Shown: positions 47,189 to 58,300, counted from the stretch's first letter. The stretch is DNA of 64,000 nucleotides from Desulfocucumis sp964643075 (GCA_964643075.1 CAZXQO010000014.1:28290-92289), one strand, 5' to 3'. Program-made: numbers and translations. Notes: generated by a model not told the origin, from the letters alone.

Positions 47189-47605
47189 TTATGGCTGATT
47201 AAATCCCTGCCCGGCCCTGCATCTGGAGCATGTGCCGTACAGGTAAAGGGTGGAATTAAGGATCAGATTGCCGTCTATTTCACACGGTACCCGGAGTTCC
47301 TCCGGCCACATCTCCAGATCATAAATTACATCGCAATTTTGACAAAGGAAATGGCAGTGAGGGACGGGATTGGGATCAAAATGCCTCCTGTCACTGGCAA
47401 TCCTCACCTCTTGCAGTTCACCGCCTCCGGCCAGTGACTCCAGGGTATTGTAGACCGTGGCCAGGGAAAGGGAGGGAAATTGCGGCTTTAACTCCCTGTA
47501 AATATCCTCCGCCGTAGGATGAGAGGTATTTCCCTCTAGAAATTGTAATATTGCGAGCCTCTGCGGGGTCACTTTCAACCCCATTTTCTTTAATTTATTA
47601 ATCAT
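47189..47605 (-). CDS. perR: PerR peroxide-responsive repressor (Fur family)
   Basis: 138 residues. Winged helix (VTPQRLAILQFLEGNTSHPTAEDIY, TVYNTLESLA), then the dimer domain with RRHFDPNPVPHCHFLCQNCDVIYD and CSRCR, giving the structural Zn site and the regulatory His/Asp site typical of PerR. Peroxide oxidises the regulatory histidines and releases DNA. Its own promoter carries a perfect PerR box, and rbr follows in the operon, both of which support PerR over Fur or Zur. Confidence 0.93.
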   Translation of the reverse strand: MINKLKKMGLKVTPQRLAILQFLEGNTSHPTAEDIYRELKPQFPSLSLATVYNTLESLAGGGELQEVRIASDRRHFDPNPVPHCHFLCQNCDVIYDLEMWPEELRVPCEIDGNLILNSTLYLYGTCSRCRAGQGFNQP

Positions 47606-47632
47606 TGCTACAATTTCATAACCTCTCTTTAT

Positions 47633-47669
47633 TTATAATCATTATAATTTACTTCAATTTGACTGTCAA
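47633..47669 (-). promoter_or_regulatory. perR promoter overlapped by a perfect PerR box
   Basis: Minus strand -35 TTGACA (47669-47664), 17-bp spacer, -10 TATAAT (47646-47641). The 15-bp palindrome TTATAATCATTATAA (47633-47647), the PerR consensus, covers the -10. Bound PerR would block RNA polymerase, so the operon should be autorepressed and induced by peroxide. Confidence 0.9.
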
Positions 47670-47724
47670 TCCCTTTTAATAAATATATTTTCCAGCCAGC
47701 CCAAAAATGTAAATAAAATCAAAT

Positions 47725-49158
47725 TTAAATAACAGCGGGCAAATATACCGTAAAATGGCTTCCTTCACCCACTGTGCTGCAAACCCCGATGGTTCCTCCG
47801 TGCTGCTCCACAATCCACCGGGCAATAGCCAGTCCGAGGCCGGAGCCGCTTGTTCCCCTGGCGAAATCCCCGCGGTAAAAACGACCGAATACTTTCTCCC
47901 TGTCTTCCTCCGGAATACCCGGCCCGGTGTCACTAACGGTAATCCCCACCATACGGGTACCGTCCTCCCCGCCTGGCGCCCAGGATTCGCCCTCCAGGGT
48001 CAGGATCACCTTCCCGCCTGGGGGTGTATATTTAAAAGCGTTGTCCAGAAGGATGAAAAAAACCTGTTTTATTAGATCGGCATTAACATTGACCCTCAAA
48101 TCCTTTATTTCCGGTGCGCTAATATACTCGAACTGTACGTCCTCACTTAGGAGCCGGGCACCCCTGGCGATATCGTCCATGACTGCGGCAATTTCTACAG
48201 AGCTTGTATCAAAACACTGGCCGGCATCCGCCCTGGCCAGGGCCAACAGGCCCGACACCAGCCTGGTGAGCCTTTCCGCCTCGGAAACTATATCCCTAAG
48301 TGCATCAATTTCCCCGGCAGGTCTGTCCTGCTGCATTTTTATAAGCAACTCAGCATTACCACGGATGGTAGTAAGGGGAGTCCGCAACTCATGGGACGCG
48401 TCAGCCACAAACCGCCGCTGAACCTCGTTGGCGCTTTCCAGCTTGCGGTAGGCGGTTTCCAGCCGCTCCAGCATCCTGTTGATGGTAATTACCAGCATTC
48501 CCAGTTCATCCTGCGGCCCTATATATTCAATGCGGCGTCCCAGATCACTGCCCTTTTGAATGGTTGAGGCAGTGGCATTTATTTTCTCCAGTGGGCAAAA
48601 GGCCATTTTGGCCATACTTAAGCCTAATAAGCCAGCAATTAATACGGTAGCCAGTCCGCCGGAAAAAACTAATATTTTGAGCCTGTTTAAAACCTCATCC
48701 ACCTGGTGCAGCGTCCTGCCTACCTGCAGTATGCCCAGCACATTTCCATTCACTACAATGGGAAGGTTATAAATACGCAATTTGCGGCCGGAAGATGTGA
48801 CTGTTTCATAAAACGCTTTCCCCTGCATAGCGTTAGTCAGGGTACTCTCACTTAAAGGCAGTAGCTGATCGCCCAGGTTGCGGGAGTGGTCCTTCAGCCT
48901 TCCCACCCTATCAACCACCTGGATATAAGTATCCGGCGAGGAGAATACATCTACATCGGGCAGATGAACTTCCAGAGAAAAAGGCGACATGCTTATTTCC
49001 GCCGACTTCAGCACCGAGTGGGCCATTGAATTCACGCTCTGGTTGATTTCACCGTAAAGGGTCCTGTACATATTTACGTACACTATGGACGCAAAAATGG
49101 AAAGAGTAAGGGCCAACAAGCCCGTATATAGAAGTGTCAGTCTCAAGCGAACAGACAT
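47725..49158 (-). CDS. Sensor histidine kinase of an OmpR-type system
   Basis: About 477 residues. Two membrane helices (about 7-28 and 155-175) flank an extracellular loop. HAMP, HisKA (His in DASHELRTPLTTI, about 250) and HATPase (NAFKYTP, DTGPGIP, GSGLGLAIARW) follow. It pairs with the regulator gene 23 bp upstream. Start ATG 49158 chosen because GGTGGGGG lies upstream. The next gene upstream is HtrA, so an envelope-stress role (compare CssRS) is suggested but unproven. Confidence 0.9.
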   Translation of the reverse strand: MSVRLRLTLLYTGLLALTLSIFASIVYVNMYRTLYGEINQSVNSMAHSVLKSAEISMSPFSLEVHLPDVDVFSSPDTYIQVVDRVGRLKDHSRNLGDQLLPLSESTLTNAMQGKAFYETVTSSGRKLRIYNLPIVVNGNVLGILQVGRTLHQVDEVLNRLKILVFSGGLATVLIAGLLGLSMAKMAFCPLEKINATASTIQKGSDLGRRIEYIGPQDELGMLVITINRMLERLETAYRKLESANEVQRRFVADASHELRTPLTTIRGNAELLIKMQQDRPAGEIDALRDIVSEAERLTRLVSGLLALARADAGQCFDTSSVEIAAVMDDIARGARLLSEDVQFEYISAPEIKDLRVNVNADLIKQVFFILLDNAFKYTPPGGKVILTLEGESWAPGGEDGTRMVGITVSDTGPGIPEEDREKVFGRFYRGDFARGTSGSGLGLAIARWIVEQHGGTIGVCSTVGEGSHFTVYLPAVI

Positions 49159-49181
49159 AAAATCCCCCACCATAATACAGT

Positions 49182-49856
49182 TTATGCCTCTTTCAATACA
49201 TATCCTACTCCCCGCACGGTTTGAATCAGCCTTTTTTCCCCTTTTTCCTCCAGCTTCTGGCGCAACATGCCTATATATACTTCCAGAACGTTGGACTCCC
49301 CGCTGAAATCATAACCCCAAACCTTTTCCATGAGCAAATCCCTGGTTAGTACCTGCCTGGGGTTTTCCAAAAACAATTTTAACAGATCATACTCTTTAGC
49401 CGTCAGAATAATTGTACGACTACCACGCCTGGCTTCCCTGGTTCCGGTATCCAGAACCAGGGAAGCATAGGCCAGAACACCGGTCTGGTCTTCCGGAGAC
49501 CTGCTGCGCCTTAACAAGGCCCTGACTCTGGCCAGCAATTCTTCCAGGGCAAAGGGCTTCACCAGGTAATCATCCGCCCCCAGGTCCAGGCCTTTCACGC
49601 GGTCGGCTACCTCATCTCTGGCGGTAAGCAGCAGTACCGGAATGTCATCCGTCTCCCTGATTCTGCGGCAAACCTCCCAGCCGTCGATGCCAGGCATCAT
49701 TATATCCAGCACCACCAGGTCCGGCTTGCTGTTATGGACAATGTTAAGGCCGGTGACCCCGCCAGTAGCAGTTTCCACAGTGTATCCCGCAAAGGAAAGT
49801 GCCCTCCTTAAAAGAGCATTTATTTTGGGATCATCATCAATAACCAATATCAGCAT
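49182..49856 (-). CDS. OmpR-family response regulator
   Basis: 224 residues. Receiver with the phosphoacceptor Asp51 in LVVLDIMMPGIDG and the Lys of DDYLVKPFALEELLAR; C-terminal winged helix with AKEYDLLKLFLENPRQVLTRDLLMEKVWGYDF and RGVGYVLKEA. It should bind direct repeats upstream of its targets. In operon with the kinase gene. Confidence 0.93.
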   Translation of the reverse strand: MLILVIDDDPKINALLRRALSFAGYTVETATGGVTGLNIVHNSKPDLVVLDIMMPGIDGWEVCRRIRETDDIPVLLLTARDEVADRVKGLDLGADDYLVKPFALEELLARVRALLRRSRSPEDQTGVLAYASLVLDTGTREARRGSRTIILTAKEYDLLKLFLENPRQVLTRDLLMEKVWGYDFSGESNVLEVYIGMLRQKLEEKGEKRLIQTVRGVGYVLKEA

Positions 49857-49875
49857 TACAGTTTTTTTCTCCTTA

Positions 49876-49922
49876 TTAAAAAGCCCCCGGCAGCCGAAAC
49901 ATATTCGACTACCGGCGGGCTA
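49876..49922 (-). terminator. Terminator of htrA
   Basis: Minus strand: long stem AGCCCGCCGGTAGTCGAA / TTCGGCTGCCGGGGGCT with small mismatches, followed by TTTTT. Confidence 0.78.
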
Positions 49923-49980
49923 TCAATTCATATCGGACGATTCATCCCCGCCATCCCCGTGGTGAAATGATCAAATCCGA

Positions 49981-51129
49981 TTATTGCGCATTCCCCTTAT
50001 CGCCTATAACCACTGGTACATTGACAATCTGTTTGTTCCTGAACACCAGCAATGTTATTTTTTGCCCAACCTTGCATTTCTCAATTCTAGTGGTGAGGTC
50101 CCCGGTGGTATTAATCTTCTGCCCATCAATTTCCATGATCACATCGCCCCGGGCCAACCCGGCCGATGCAGCCGGACCTCCGTCTACCACATCGCTAATC
50201 AGTATTCCCGCAGGTTTGTCCATTCCGATGTATTTGGCGATGTCATCGGTAACAGGCTGGATGTATACCCCCATCCAGGGATGCGCTATGCTCCCCTTAT
50301 TCTTTAGTGTATTCAGAACCGGAGTTACCGTACTGGTGGGAATCGCAAAGCCGATACCCTGAGCGGAGGCGTTTACCGCCGTGTTGATACCTATTACTTG
50401 ACCCTTCATATTTAGAAGGGGGCCACCGCTGTTGCCAGGGTTAATGGAAGCATCCGTCTGCAACAGGTTTTTATAATCTCTGCTTTGTATTGTTATGGGA
50501 CGGCCTTTGGCGCTGATTACCCCCACGGTTACGGTATGGTCCAGACCGTCCGGGTTACCGATGGCGATGGCCCAGTCACCCACCCTTACCTGGTTGGAAT
50601 CACCAAGCTCCAGGTAAGGCAGGTTGTTTCCAGCGTCAATTTTTAGCACCGCCAGATCCAACTCGGCATCCGACCCCATCACTTTTGCCGTTACCTTCTT
50701 GTTACCCTTTTCCAGGACTACTTCTATTTTAGTCGCCCCGGCCACCACATGCTGGTTGGTAAGTATATAACCGTCCTTGCTGATTAAAAAACCGGACCCC
50801 AAAGCATGGGTAGTTTGGGTGCCACCTTGATAGGGAGCGCGGTTGCCGAAAAAGTCCTTAAAGAAAGGGTCGTTAAAGAAAGGGTCGTTATTCCTTTGTG
50901 TCTGGGCTGTGGTCTCAATCAGTACCACCGCCGGGCTCGTTTTTTCTACAATATCTGCTATAAGGTTTGTCCCCACTGGATTCTGTCCAACACTTACCGT
51001 TTCCCCATCCACCGCCTGGGATGGCTGGATGGGAGCCAGGTAACAGGCTGTGCCGGCAAGCAGCACTCCCAGTACAAATGCTCCCAGCACAATTAATGTT
51101 ATTGTTTTGCTGTTTCTGATCCCGGTCAT
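49981..51129 (-). CDS. htrA: HtrA/DegP-type membrane serine protease
   Basis: 382 residues. An N-terminal helix (about 10-30) anchors it in the membrane with the protease outside. Catalytic triad His127 (LTNQHVV), Asp158 (AELDLAVLK), Ser234 (NPGNSGGPL); one PDZ domain at the C-terminus (about 290-375). A DNDPFFNDPFFKDFF-like stretch near 80-93 is a short tandem repeat, also seen at DNA level. It degrades or refolds damaged envelope proteins. The two-component genes lie directly downstream. Confidence 0.95.
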   Translation of the reverse strand: MTGIRNSKTITLIVLGAFVLGVLLAGTACYLAPIQPSQAVDGETVSVGQNPVGTNLIADIVEKTSPAVVLIETTAQTQRNNDPFFNDPFFKDFFGNRAPYQGGTQTTHALGSGFLISKDGYILTNQHVVAGATKIEVVLEKGNKKVTAKVMGSDAELDLAVLKIDAGNNLPYLELGDSNQVRVGDWAIAIGNPDGLDHTVTVGVISAKGRPITIQSRDYKNLLQTDASINPGNSGGPLLNMKGQVIGINTAVNASAQGIGFAIPTSTVTPVLNTLKNKGSIAHPWMGVYIQPVTDDIAKYIGMDKPAGILISDVVDGGPAASAGLARGDVIMEIDGQKINTTGDLTTRIEKCKVGQKITLLVFRNKQIVNVPVVIGDKGNAQ

Positions 51130-51258
51130 GAGCCTCCATACCTCCTTTGTCTATATATTACATTTTCACAGCATAACCTTAAAAAAATATGAAAAAAGAA
51201 TAAATACAAAATAAAATGGTACTTCTGAAGGCTGCACAAAGGAAATATGCAGGAGAAA

Positions 51259-51591
51259 TTATTTAGCCTTGTCCCTGACCAGATCTTCAATATCCCTGTC
51301 AATACCGTGCCTGGGATTTTTGGTGATAATTTGGGCGGCGTTCATGATAGCGGCCATAATTTTCTGCTCCCCCCCTAATTCATTGAGCTGTGACTCAGTG
51401 ACAAGGTCCCCGGGCTCAGAGGAAGCATAAAGGGGCGGTAATTGGTTCAGCGCGCTGGCCGCTACATCCTCCAGGCATATTTCACACAGACAGGCCCCGG
51501 CATCTTGTTCCCTGATTTTTTCCACTACATTCGCCATTAATTGATTAACCGCTTTCTCGGCATAATTAACAAGCATGTTTTTCACCGCCAT
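51259..51591 (-). CDS. comFB: ComFB-family protein
   Basis: 110 residues: NYAEKAVNQLMANVVEK, CLCEICLEDVAASALNQLPPLY, the ComFB pattern with its CxCxxC zinc site. Originally a late-competence operon protein; cyanobacterial and other members have since been reported to bind cyclic dinucleotides. That makes it a possible receptor for the c-di-GMP enzyme in this window, which is inference. Single gene. Confidence 0.85.
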   Translation of the reverse strand: MAVKNMLVNYAEKAVNQLMANVVEKIREQDAGACLCEICLEDVAASALNQLPPLYASSEPGDLVTESQLNELGGEQKIMAAIMNAAQIITKNPRHGIDRDIEDLVRDKAK

Positions 51592-51762
51592 TCGACTTTT
51601 TCTCTAATTTTATCATAATATTTCCAATGGATAGTAGTAAACGGCACATTTTTTATCGTATAATATTTTTATATCATAGAAAGTGAATTCTCAATGCACG
51701 GGTTCGTCTACTGGCAGAAATATTAGATATAGTATGGCCAAAATGTAACGGAGGGGAAAACC

Positions 51763-53331
51763 TTGGACGCAACTTTATTATCACAATATCAAAAACTTGG
51801 TAATCTGGAGGCCCTCTGCATAGCTTTTTTCGACCTGGTGGATTCCACTGCCTTAAAGAATCAGTTGGGACAATCCGAGGGGGTTAATCTGGCCGTGAGC
51901 CACAACAAGCTGGCCGATGACATATGCCAGCGGTATAATGGCCGAATAGTGAAGCATATAGGAGATGCAGTCATGGTTGTGTTCAACAACCCCCTGGAGG
52001 CCATGCTGGCATCACTGGAGTTTATTAAAACAATCCATGACGATGGGCTTTCCTTCCGTACCAAGATAAGCTTTAACCATGGCATAGCCACACGGTTGCA
52101 AAATAACGGTATCGATTACTATGGACAGTCCGTGGACAGGACCGCCAGGCTCAACAGTCAGGCCCTGCCCAATCAGATACTCACAGATGAAACCACCATT
52201 GAAATGATTAAACCATTCCTGGGTGATTTTAAGCAGGTTATTTACCGCTTTCTGGGGGTCCGCGGCCTTAAGGGCATCGGAAATGTCCCTCTTTATGAAC
52301 TCGCCCTGCAGGAGACAGGATTTGTTGAGCATAACGAAATAATAACGGAAATAAAACTGGACTCGCTAAACCCTGTGCAGGGTAAACCAAAAACCGATAC
52401 CAGTTCTGCAATAAAAATTAAAATGCCCCCCCTGACCATACCCCAACCCTTTACCCATTTGGTCAAGGATCAACCACTGGGCAAAATGCTGCAGCACTGC
52501 ACCCCGACGGAGGCAGAATTGGACGCCGTTGCTGTAGGTTTTCAAAACCTCAGCCATATATTTGAAAAGGCCCACGAGTTAAATATCCGCCAGGTCTCTC
52601 TAAGCGGCTCCCTGACCCGGGGAACCATGATCAGCCCGCTGAAGGAAGTCGACGTTATTGTTGTAATGCCCGCACCCCAGAAAACAATACCCATTGTAAA
52701 TGAAATACTGCTGCCGATGCAAAAATTCCTTTCCCAGTGGAACCCGGGCGTAGACATAACCAATGCACGAAACCGCATATTCATTACATTACAAGGTATC
52801 AGATTCTCCATCACCCCCATTTTTGCAGTACTTGAAGGAGACAAGGGACACCTGCTGATGCCCATGGGCACCCTGTGGATTAACCGCAACCCGGCTGTAC
52901 CGGAGAAGTGGATGGAGGAGGCGGTTAAGCGCAATGGGCCGGAATTTTTGCCCTTCTTACGAATACTCAAGGCCTGGCATAGAACTCATGCCAGTATAGT
53001 CAGCTCTTTCCACCTGGAAATGTTCACAGACCATATAGCCAGTAAGACCAGCCTGGATATATCCTTTGAATCGGTACACAAGTGGTTCAGGTATGCCTAT
53101 ACTTATTTCAGTCAGAACAAAAAACCATTTTTAAAGGACCCTGTACAACCCAAAACCCATATAGATGAATACCTGTATGCGAATTCATCACTTTTCAACG
53201 TTTTTGGACGCACCCTGACCAATTCCTATGATCTGGCCAGACAGGGTATCGCCCATTACCGGGCCGGTCAGCAGAACATCGCCACAACCAAATGGAAGGC
53301 ACTTTTCGGCAGTTATATGGATGGCATATAA
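51763..53331 (+). CDS. Class III nucleotide cyclase domain fused to a CD-NTase-like domain
   Basis: 522 residues. Residues about 15-180 are a class III cyclase: first metal Asp24 in AFFDLVDSTALK, second Asp68 in VKHIGDAVMVVF, and QSVDRTARL, where the usual Asn is Asp125 with Arg129 kept. Residues about 240-500 are a nucleotidyltransferase of the OAS/CD-NTase type: LSGSLTRGTMISPLKEVDVIVV (Gly282-Ser283; Glu295, Asp297), followed by NGPEFLPFLRILKAWHR and SSFHLEMF. The third catalytic acid expected near RFSITPIF is Ser349, so this half may be inactive or binding-only. TTG start after GGAGGGG. No effector gene is adjacent. Confidence 0.82.
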   Translation: MDATLLSQYQKLGNLEALCIAFFDLVDSTALKNQLGQSEGVNLAVSHNKLADDICQRYNGRIVKHIGDAVMVVFNNPLEAMLASLEFIKTIHDDGLSFRTKISFNHGIATRLQNNGIDYYGQSVDRTARLNSQALPNQILTDETTIEMIKPFLGDFKQVIYRFLGVRGLKGIGNVPLYELALQETGFVEHNEIITEIKLDSLNPVQGKPKTDTSSAIKIKMPPLTIPQPFTHLVKDQPLGKMLQHCTPTEAELDAVAVGFQNLSHIFEKAHELNIRQVSLSGSLTRGTMISPLKEVDVIVVMPAPQKTIPIVNEILLPMQKFLSQWNPGVDITNARNRIFITLQGIRFSITPIFAVLEGDKGHLLMPMGTLWINRNPAVPEKWMEEAVKRNGPEFLPFLRILKAWHRTHASIVSSFHLEMFTDHIASKTSLDISFESVHKWFRYAYTYFSQNKKPFLKDPVQPKTHIDEYLYANSSLFNVFGRTLTNSYDLARQGIAHYRAGQQNIATTKWKALFGSYMDGI

Positions 53332-53373
53332 CCTCTATCGAAGAACCTGTGCGCTCCTTTGTTAGTGCTTGTA

Positions 53374-55047
53374 TTAAGCCTGGCCGGGGGTGGTAATCCC
53401 GGTAGCATCCAGTCTCTCGCCGCTGGCTGTCATTTCCAGTTGCTCATTAACAACCTCCATGGCTATGTTCCTTGTATGAACGCTTATTTGCAGCAGCGCA
53501 TTGATTAAATCCAGGTGGGTGGAACTGGTCGCTTCCGACTCGTGTGTCCCTATGCGCAGGCGGTGAATATGCAACACCCTCAGATGGCGCTCCATTTTAT
53601 CGATCTCCACCTGAAGTTTAATCACCTTGGCAGCCATCTCCCTGTTACTGGTCACCAAAGCCATATTGGCCATCTGCATAAGATCACAGACCCTTTTATG
53701 CATGATGGATATCTCATCCCAGCCCTCTTCCGAAAAATTGCACTGCCCGTCTATTTTACACTGGGCCAGGTAGGTAACATTCTTTTCTATAATATCTCCT
53801 ATGTGCTCCAGATCGTTGACTATATTAATCAAACTCATACATTTTAGAAATTCCTGCCTGGATAGCGGCTGCCTGAGCAGGCTGGTCAAATATTCGCTGG
53901 ATTCTTTGTATAGAATATCAACCTTTTCCTCCGTCTTGTTTACCTGCTGAAGCAGCGACAGATCATTCTTTTCAAAAATTGCAGCAATACTCTTGGTCAT
54001 ATCCAGAACATAATCCCAGATGCGCATGATCTCTTTGGTAGCCAGGCCCAGGGCAATGGACGGCGTTTTGATCAGCATCTGGTCAAGATATCTGGGCTTA
54101 AATTTCTTTTCTTCCTTTTTATTCGGCAGAATTTTTTCAAGTAACTTTGCAAATTTAGGAATAAAAGGCAAGAATACTATGGCTATGGCGATGTTAAATA
54201 TTGTGTGCACGTTAGCCACCTGATAGGCGGGGGACGAAGACAGCCTAAGCAGTAAAGTCTCAAAGGGCTGCACCAGTGGAATCATTATAAGAACTCCGGC
54301 TAATTTGAACAACAGGTGTGCCGTGGCCACTCTCTGGGCCTCCCGGGTTGAACCAATGCCTGTCAGTATAGCAGTGAAGGAGGTCCCTATATTTGCACCG
54401 AATAGCAAGTAGATGGCGGCATGTAGGTCGATCAGGTGCTGCATAGCCATTACCATGATAATACCAACCGCGGCAGCACTACTGTGTATCAGAAAAGTAA
54501 AAATGGCCGCCACAAACATGGCTAGCAGTGGAAGTTTGCTCATATTGGCCATCAACTGAGGAAAAAAAGGGTCCTGCCTCAGGGGCAGCATTATTTCCGA
54601 CATTATTTTCAGCCCCAGAAACATAAGGCCGAAGCCCATCAAAACCTGGCCGTACCTGCGATACTTATCCCTTTTGCTGAAAAAGATTATACTGGCTCCA
54701 ATGCCCACTATGGGCAGAGCAATTTCCGTCACTTTTAGGGCAATCAACTGGGCAGTAACGGTGGTACCAATATCCGAGCCCAGAATCACCGGCAAGGTCT
54801 GTCTCAGTGCAATGGCGGAGGCACTGGTTAGACCCACCAGTATTACCGTGGTGGCGGTACTGCTCTGAAAAAGAATTGTTAGCAGCGCACCAACGATAAG
54901 TCCGCTGAACCGGTTGTGGGTGAGTGAACTTAAAACCTGACGCAGTTTCGAACCGGCTATCTTTTGCAGACCCTCACTCATTATGGTCATGCCGTACAGA
55001 AGTAATCCCATACCTCCAACCAGACCGAGCACGATCACATGCCACAT
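53374..55047 (-). CDS. Na/Pi cotransporter with PhoU domain
   Basis: About 557 residues. Two inverted membrane repeats carry QSSTATTVILVGL and HSSAAAVGIIMVM, the NptA/SLC34 signatures, then a C-terminal PhoU-like helical domain (about 345-540). It takes up or exports phosphate with sodium. ATG 55047 is used, with GAGGTG at the right distance. Same strand as jetABC but separated by a repeat region. Confidence 0.92.
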   Translation of the reverse strand: MWHVIVLGLVGGMGLLLYGMTIMSEGLQKIAGSKLRQVLSSLTHNRFSGLIVGALLTILFQSSTATTVILVGLTSASAIALRQTLPVILGSDIGTTVTAQLIALKVTEIALPIVGIGASIIFFSKRDKYRRYGQVLMGFGLMFLGLKIMSEIMLPLRQDPFFPQLMANMSKLPLLAMFVAAIFTFLIHSSAAAVGIIMVMAMQHLIDLHAAIYLLFGANIGTSFTAILTGIGSTREAQRVATAHLLFKLAGVLIMIPLVQPFETLLLRLSSSPAYQVANVHTIFNIAIAIVFLPFIPKFAKLLEKILPNKKEEKKFKPRYLDQMLIKTPSIALGLATKEIMRIWDYVLDMTKSIAAIFEKNDLSLLQQVNKTEEKVDILYKESSEYLTSLLRQPLSRQEFLKCMSLINIVNDLEHIGDIIEKNVTYLAQCKIDGQCNFSEEGWDEISIMHKRVCDLMQMANMALVTSNREMAAKVIKLQVEIDKMERHLRVLHIHRLRIGTHESEATSSTHLDLINALLQISVHTRNIAMEVVNEQLEMTASGERLDATGITTPGQA

Positions 55048-55278
55048 CTTGATCACCTCTTCCTGCTGTGCCTATCAGTCGAATAGATAGTTCATTTTTT
55101 TACAATCATTATTAATTGTACAAGCATAATGTCGATTTGAAAAGGATCTTGAGGCTATTTCTTAACATTTTCTTAACATTATAATGCTTTTGAGGGTTAC
55201 GGTGAACAAGGAAATAATTATAACCGGTCATATTTTATTGTAAATATAGATATTTTCAGGAAAAATAGCAATAGGAAA

Positions 55279-55344
55279 GGGGACACACCTTCTTGGGTTA
55301 GCTATATCCCTTTCTTCTTAACAAATCAGAGAAGGAATGTCCCC
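55279..55344. repeat. GGGGACACACCTTC...GAAGGAATGTCCCC repeat
   Basis: GGGGACACACCTTC at 55279-55292 and GAAGGAATGTCCCC at 55331-55344 with about 38 bp between, near-inverse. Same family as 46573-46667. It lies where jetD would be expected after jetC. Confidence 0.78.
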
Positions 55345-55363
55345 TAATTTAAGGAATGTTTTC

Positions 55364-55389
55364 CCCAAAAAAAAGAGCCTTCCCGGCTC
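55364..55389 (-). terminator. Terminator of jetABC
   Basis: Minus strand: GAGCC-GGGAA-GGCTC followed by TTTTTTTTGGGG. The stem starts within the jetC stop codon, so nothing else can belong to the operon. Confidence 0.82.
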
Positions 55390-58300
55390 AGGCACCTTCT
55401 TCGTTCAGTTTTCTGGGATCGAAAGCCCTGGCGAAGGTCTCCCCATCCACCCTGGTTACGCACAAATTACGATCTACCAAGGGCGCTATATCGGCTATTT
55501 TTTCCGTGGGTGCGGATATGATCACCTGCAGGTCCAAATCCCTGATTAGCCTTATACTCTCCTTAATCCTCTGGTGGTCCATTTTGCTATAGGCCTCGTC
55601 AAATACGATCAGCCGCAGGGTGTTGTTGAACCCATGCTGTTTCACTCTGTATAATTGCAGAAAAGAGGCCAGTACCGATATATAAAAGGGCGTCTGAGTT
55701 TCACCACCGGATTTTTTACTAATCATCCTGGAAAGGCGGGATTCATTCCCTTCAGCATCGGATACTATTAAATCGAAATCCAGGTAGGTCCGGAAATCCG
55801 TAAAGTGCTCCAGGTTTCTCTCCATTTCCACACGCTTTTCCGGGGAAAGCTCACCGTTTTCGGTATCAACCAGCTGGCGAAAAAGCTCATCCACCACATC
55901 CCGGTATTTTGACTGGAATTCCCCGGAAAAGACATTATGGCCCTGAATCAGCAAATCGCTCATTACCATGTCATAATACCTCTGGTACTGCCTGTTCGGA
56001 ACTACGCTGAAGCGGTAGCGGTCGCGCCCGAAGGGCACATCCTTCAGGGCTATGTTCAGTTCAAAAAGCTGCCTTTCCACGGTTTCAATGTTTTCCCTTA
56101 ATTTACTGACAAAATCCTCCTGAAACTGCAGCTGAGCCTTCTCCCTGGCCTTTTTAATTTTGTGCTCATAGGTGGTAAGCCTTGTCTCCTTCAGCCGAAC
56201 CGCTTCATTTTCCCAGTCCTGGTTATGCTCCCGGCTGATGTCCAGGGAAGATTTATAATCGCGGTTGTAATTGCTCCTTAACCGGAGCAGTTCGTCCCGG
56301 TGCAATCCTGCAATCCTGGAGGTTTCTTCAAGCTGGCCCGCATAATAATCTACAATTTCATCCAGTCCGTTGATTCTATTTAACGCTTCCGTGAAAACGG
56401 GTTCGCCTTTTTCCTCCCGCCACTCCCGGTGGAACATTTTGTCAACTTCAATCTGTTTCTGCCGGTGCTGTTCCTCAAGACGCGGGGCCAGGTCCCCGTT
56501 AATGCTCTCCAGGCGGTTCTCCGCCCTGCCCTTTTCCCTGATCAGGGAGTCCCTGAGTTTATTTTTATCCTTAATCTGCAACACGATAGCTTCTATTTCC
56601 CCGTCCAGACGGTGCAGATAGTCCAAATCCAGGCTGCCGTACCTTTTTATGCTTTGCTGCAGCCTTTGCTGGAGTTCCTGCAGGCCTGACAGTGAGGCGG
56701 CCCATTCCAGCAGGTTGTTGACATCGTTATCGCTTAATTCCTGTATTTCCCTCAGGCAGTTGTATAAATCATGCCTGGGCTGAAGGTGTGGCAGTTTCCT
56801 TTTTAAAGCAGCTGCTTCTTCAGTCTTTAATCTAATATGCTCAGCCACAGCCCCCCGGCCGATATACGGCTGCCGGTAACGGGAGGGATTAATCTGGCGG
56901 ACCACAAATCTCTGGTATAGCATTCCGGTAGGGGTAATGGCCGTTTCGTAGCGGCGCAACTCTTCAGCCGTCCCGCACTTTATAACCCGCCCCAGCAAAA
57001 AGTCGGCATAAGCCCGGGCGTAGTCGTCAGTAGTAATAATTTCTTCAGCTAGGCTTCCCGGCAGTACCACCGGGTTCCTGGACAAAATTTTAGCCACATC
57101 CACAATGCCCAGATCATAGAATTCCTTTTGAAATTTAAGCCGGTCATAAACATTGAGGGCCGGCAGAAAAAAATCCGGGTCTAACAACAAATAAAATTTC
57201 TGGGTGTGCAAATACCCCTCAATGGCGTTACGCCACTGCTCATCCCTTATTTCCATCAAATCGGCGAATACCCGGGGCATTATGTCCCGCCCGGAGATTT
57301 TCCGGATTTCTGCAGCAATGGCCGCGCTCAGACCGTTTAACTGCCTGGGATAAGGTTTTATACCCCTTTCCAGTTCCCTGATTTCATTTTCAATCTGTTT
57401 TATTCTATTTACTGTCCGGGATAGTTCTTCCCTGGCATCAGCAAAGACATCCGCCAGTTCCCTGCGGAAATCCCTCATGGCGTCGCTGACCGCCTTCAGT
57501 TCTTCTCTGGTAAGCAGCCCGGCGTCACCGGCCGCCCTGCGGATAAATTCAAGCCCGGGAATCAGAGCAGACAAGTCCGGGCGATCCGCTCCGGCATCTT
57601 CCAATTGCTTGACAAGACTGCCCCAGACGGCGGACATGTCCATAAGAATTCTGTTTATGCGCTCCCGATTTTTCAAGCGCATGTCCACCTGCAGTTGCAG
57701 CCTGTCCTTTTCGTCTTTCAGGCGGCGTTCCAGGTCTGTAACGTCAGAAGCATTCCTTTCATCAATAAGTCCGCTTCTTTTTACTTCCAGTTCATCAATA
57801 GCTGTATCAGCTTCCGACAGTTCCTGGTCTGCTTGATTGATTTTTTGTGTAACCTTACCAGCCTCCCCACGCAGGGCTTTAATCTCATTGCCTATCAGCT
57901 CCAGTCCGGCTCTGGCGATAATATACTGCTGCGTGGTAAGACGCATTTTTTCCCCTGCATAGGTTAGGTAGCAGCCGTTAATATCCTCCAGCGCATTTAC
58001 CCTCTTTTTGATAGTCTCCATTTCGCTTTCCAGCTGTTTGTAATGACGGATGTTCTCCAACATATCCTCTATATCCAGCCTGCCGCCAATGTCGCATACA
58101 AATTCACTAATAAAACCCTTGATATCCATGATCGGGGAAAAGGGTACCGCCTTCCGGAACAGCCGGAAAAATTTTTCATTAAGATTGCCCATGCGGCCCC
58201 TCAGCACTTCCCTGTACCTCTGGTTGGAATCAAAAAAATCAACGGCTGGCCGGCCATAAGTTTCGTGCAGGAACGCCTTCAAAGAGTCTGTGGAAAAAGG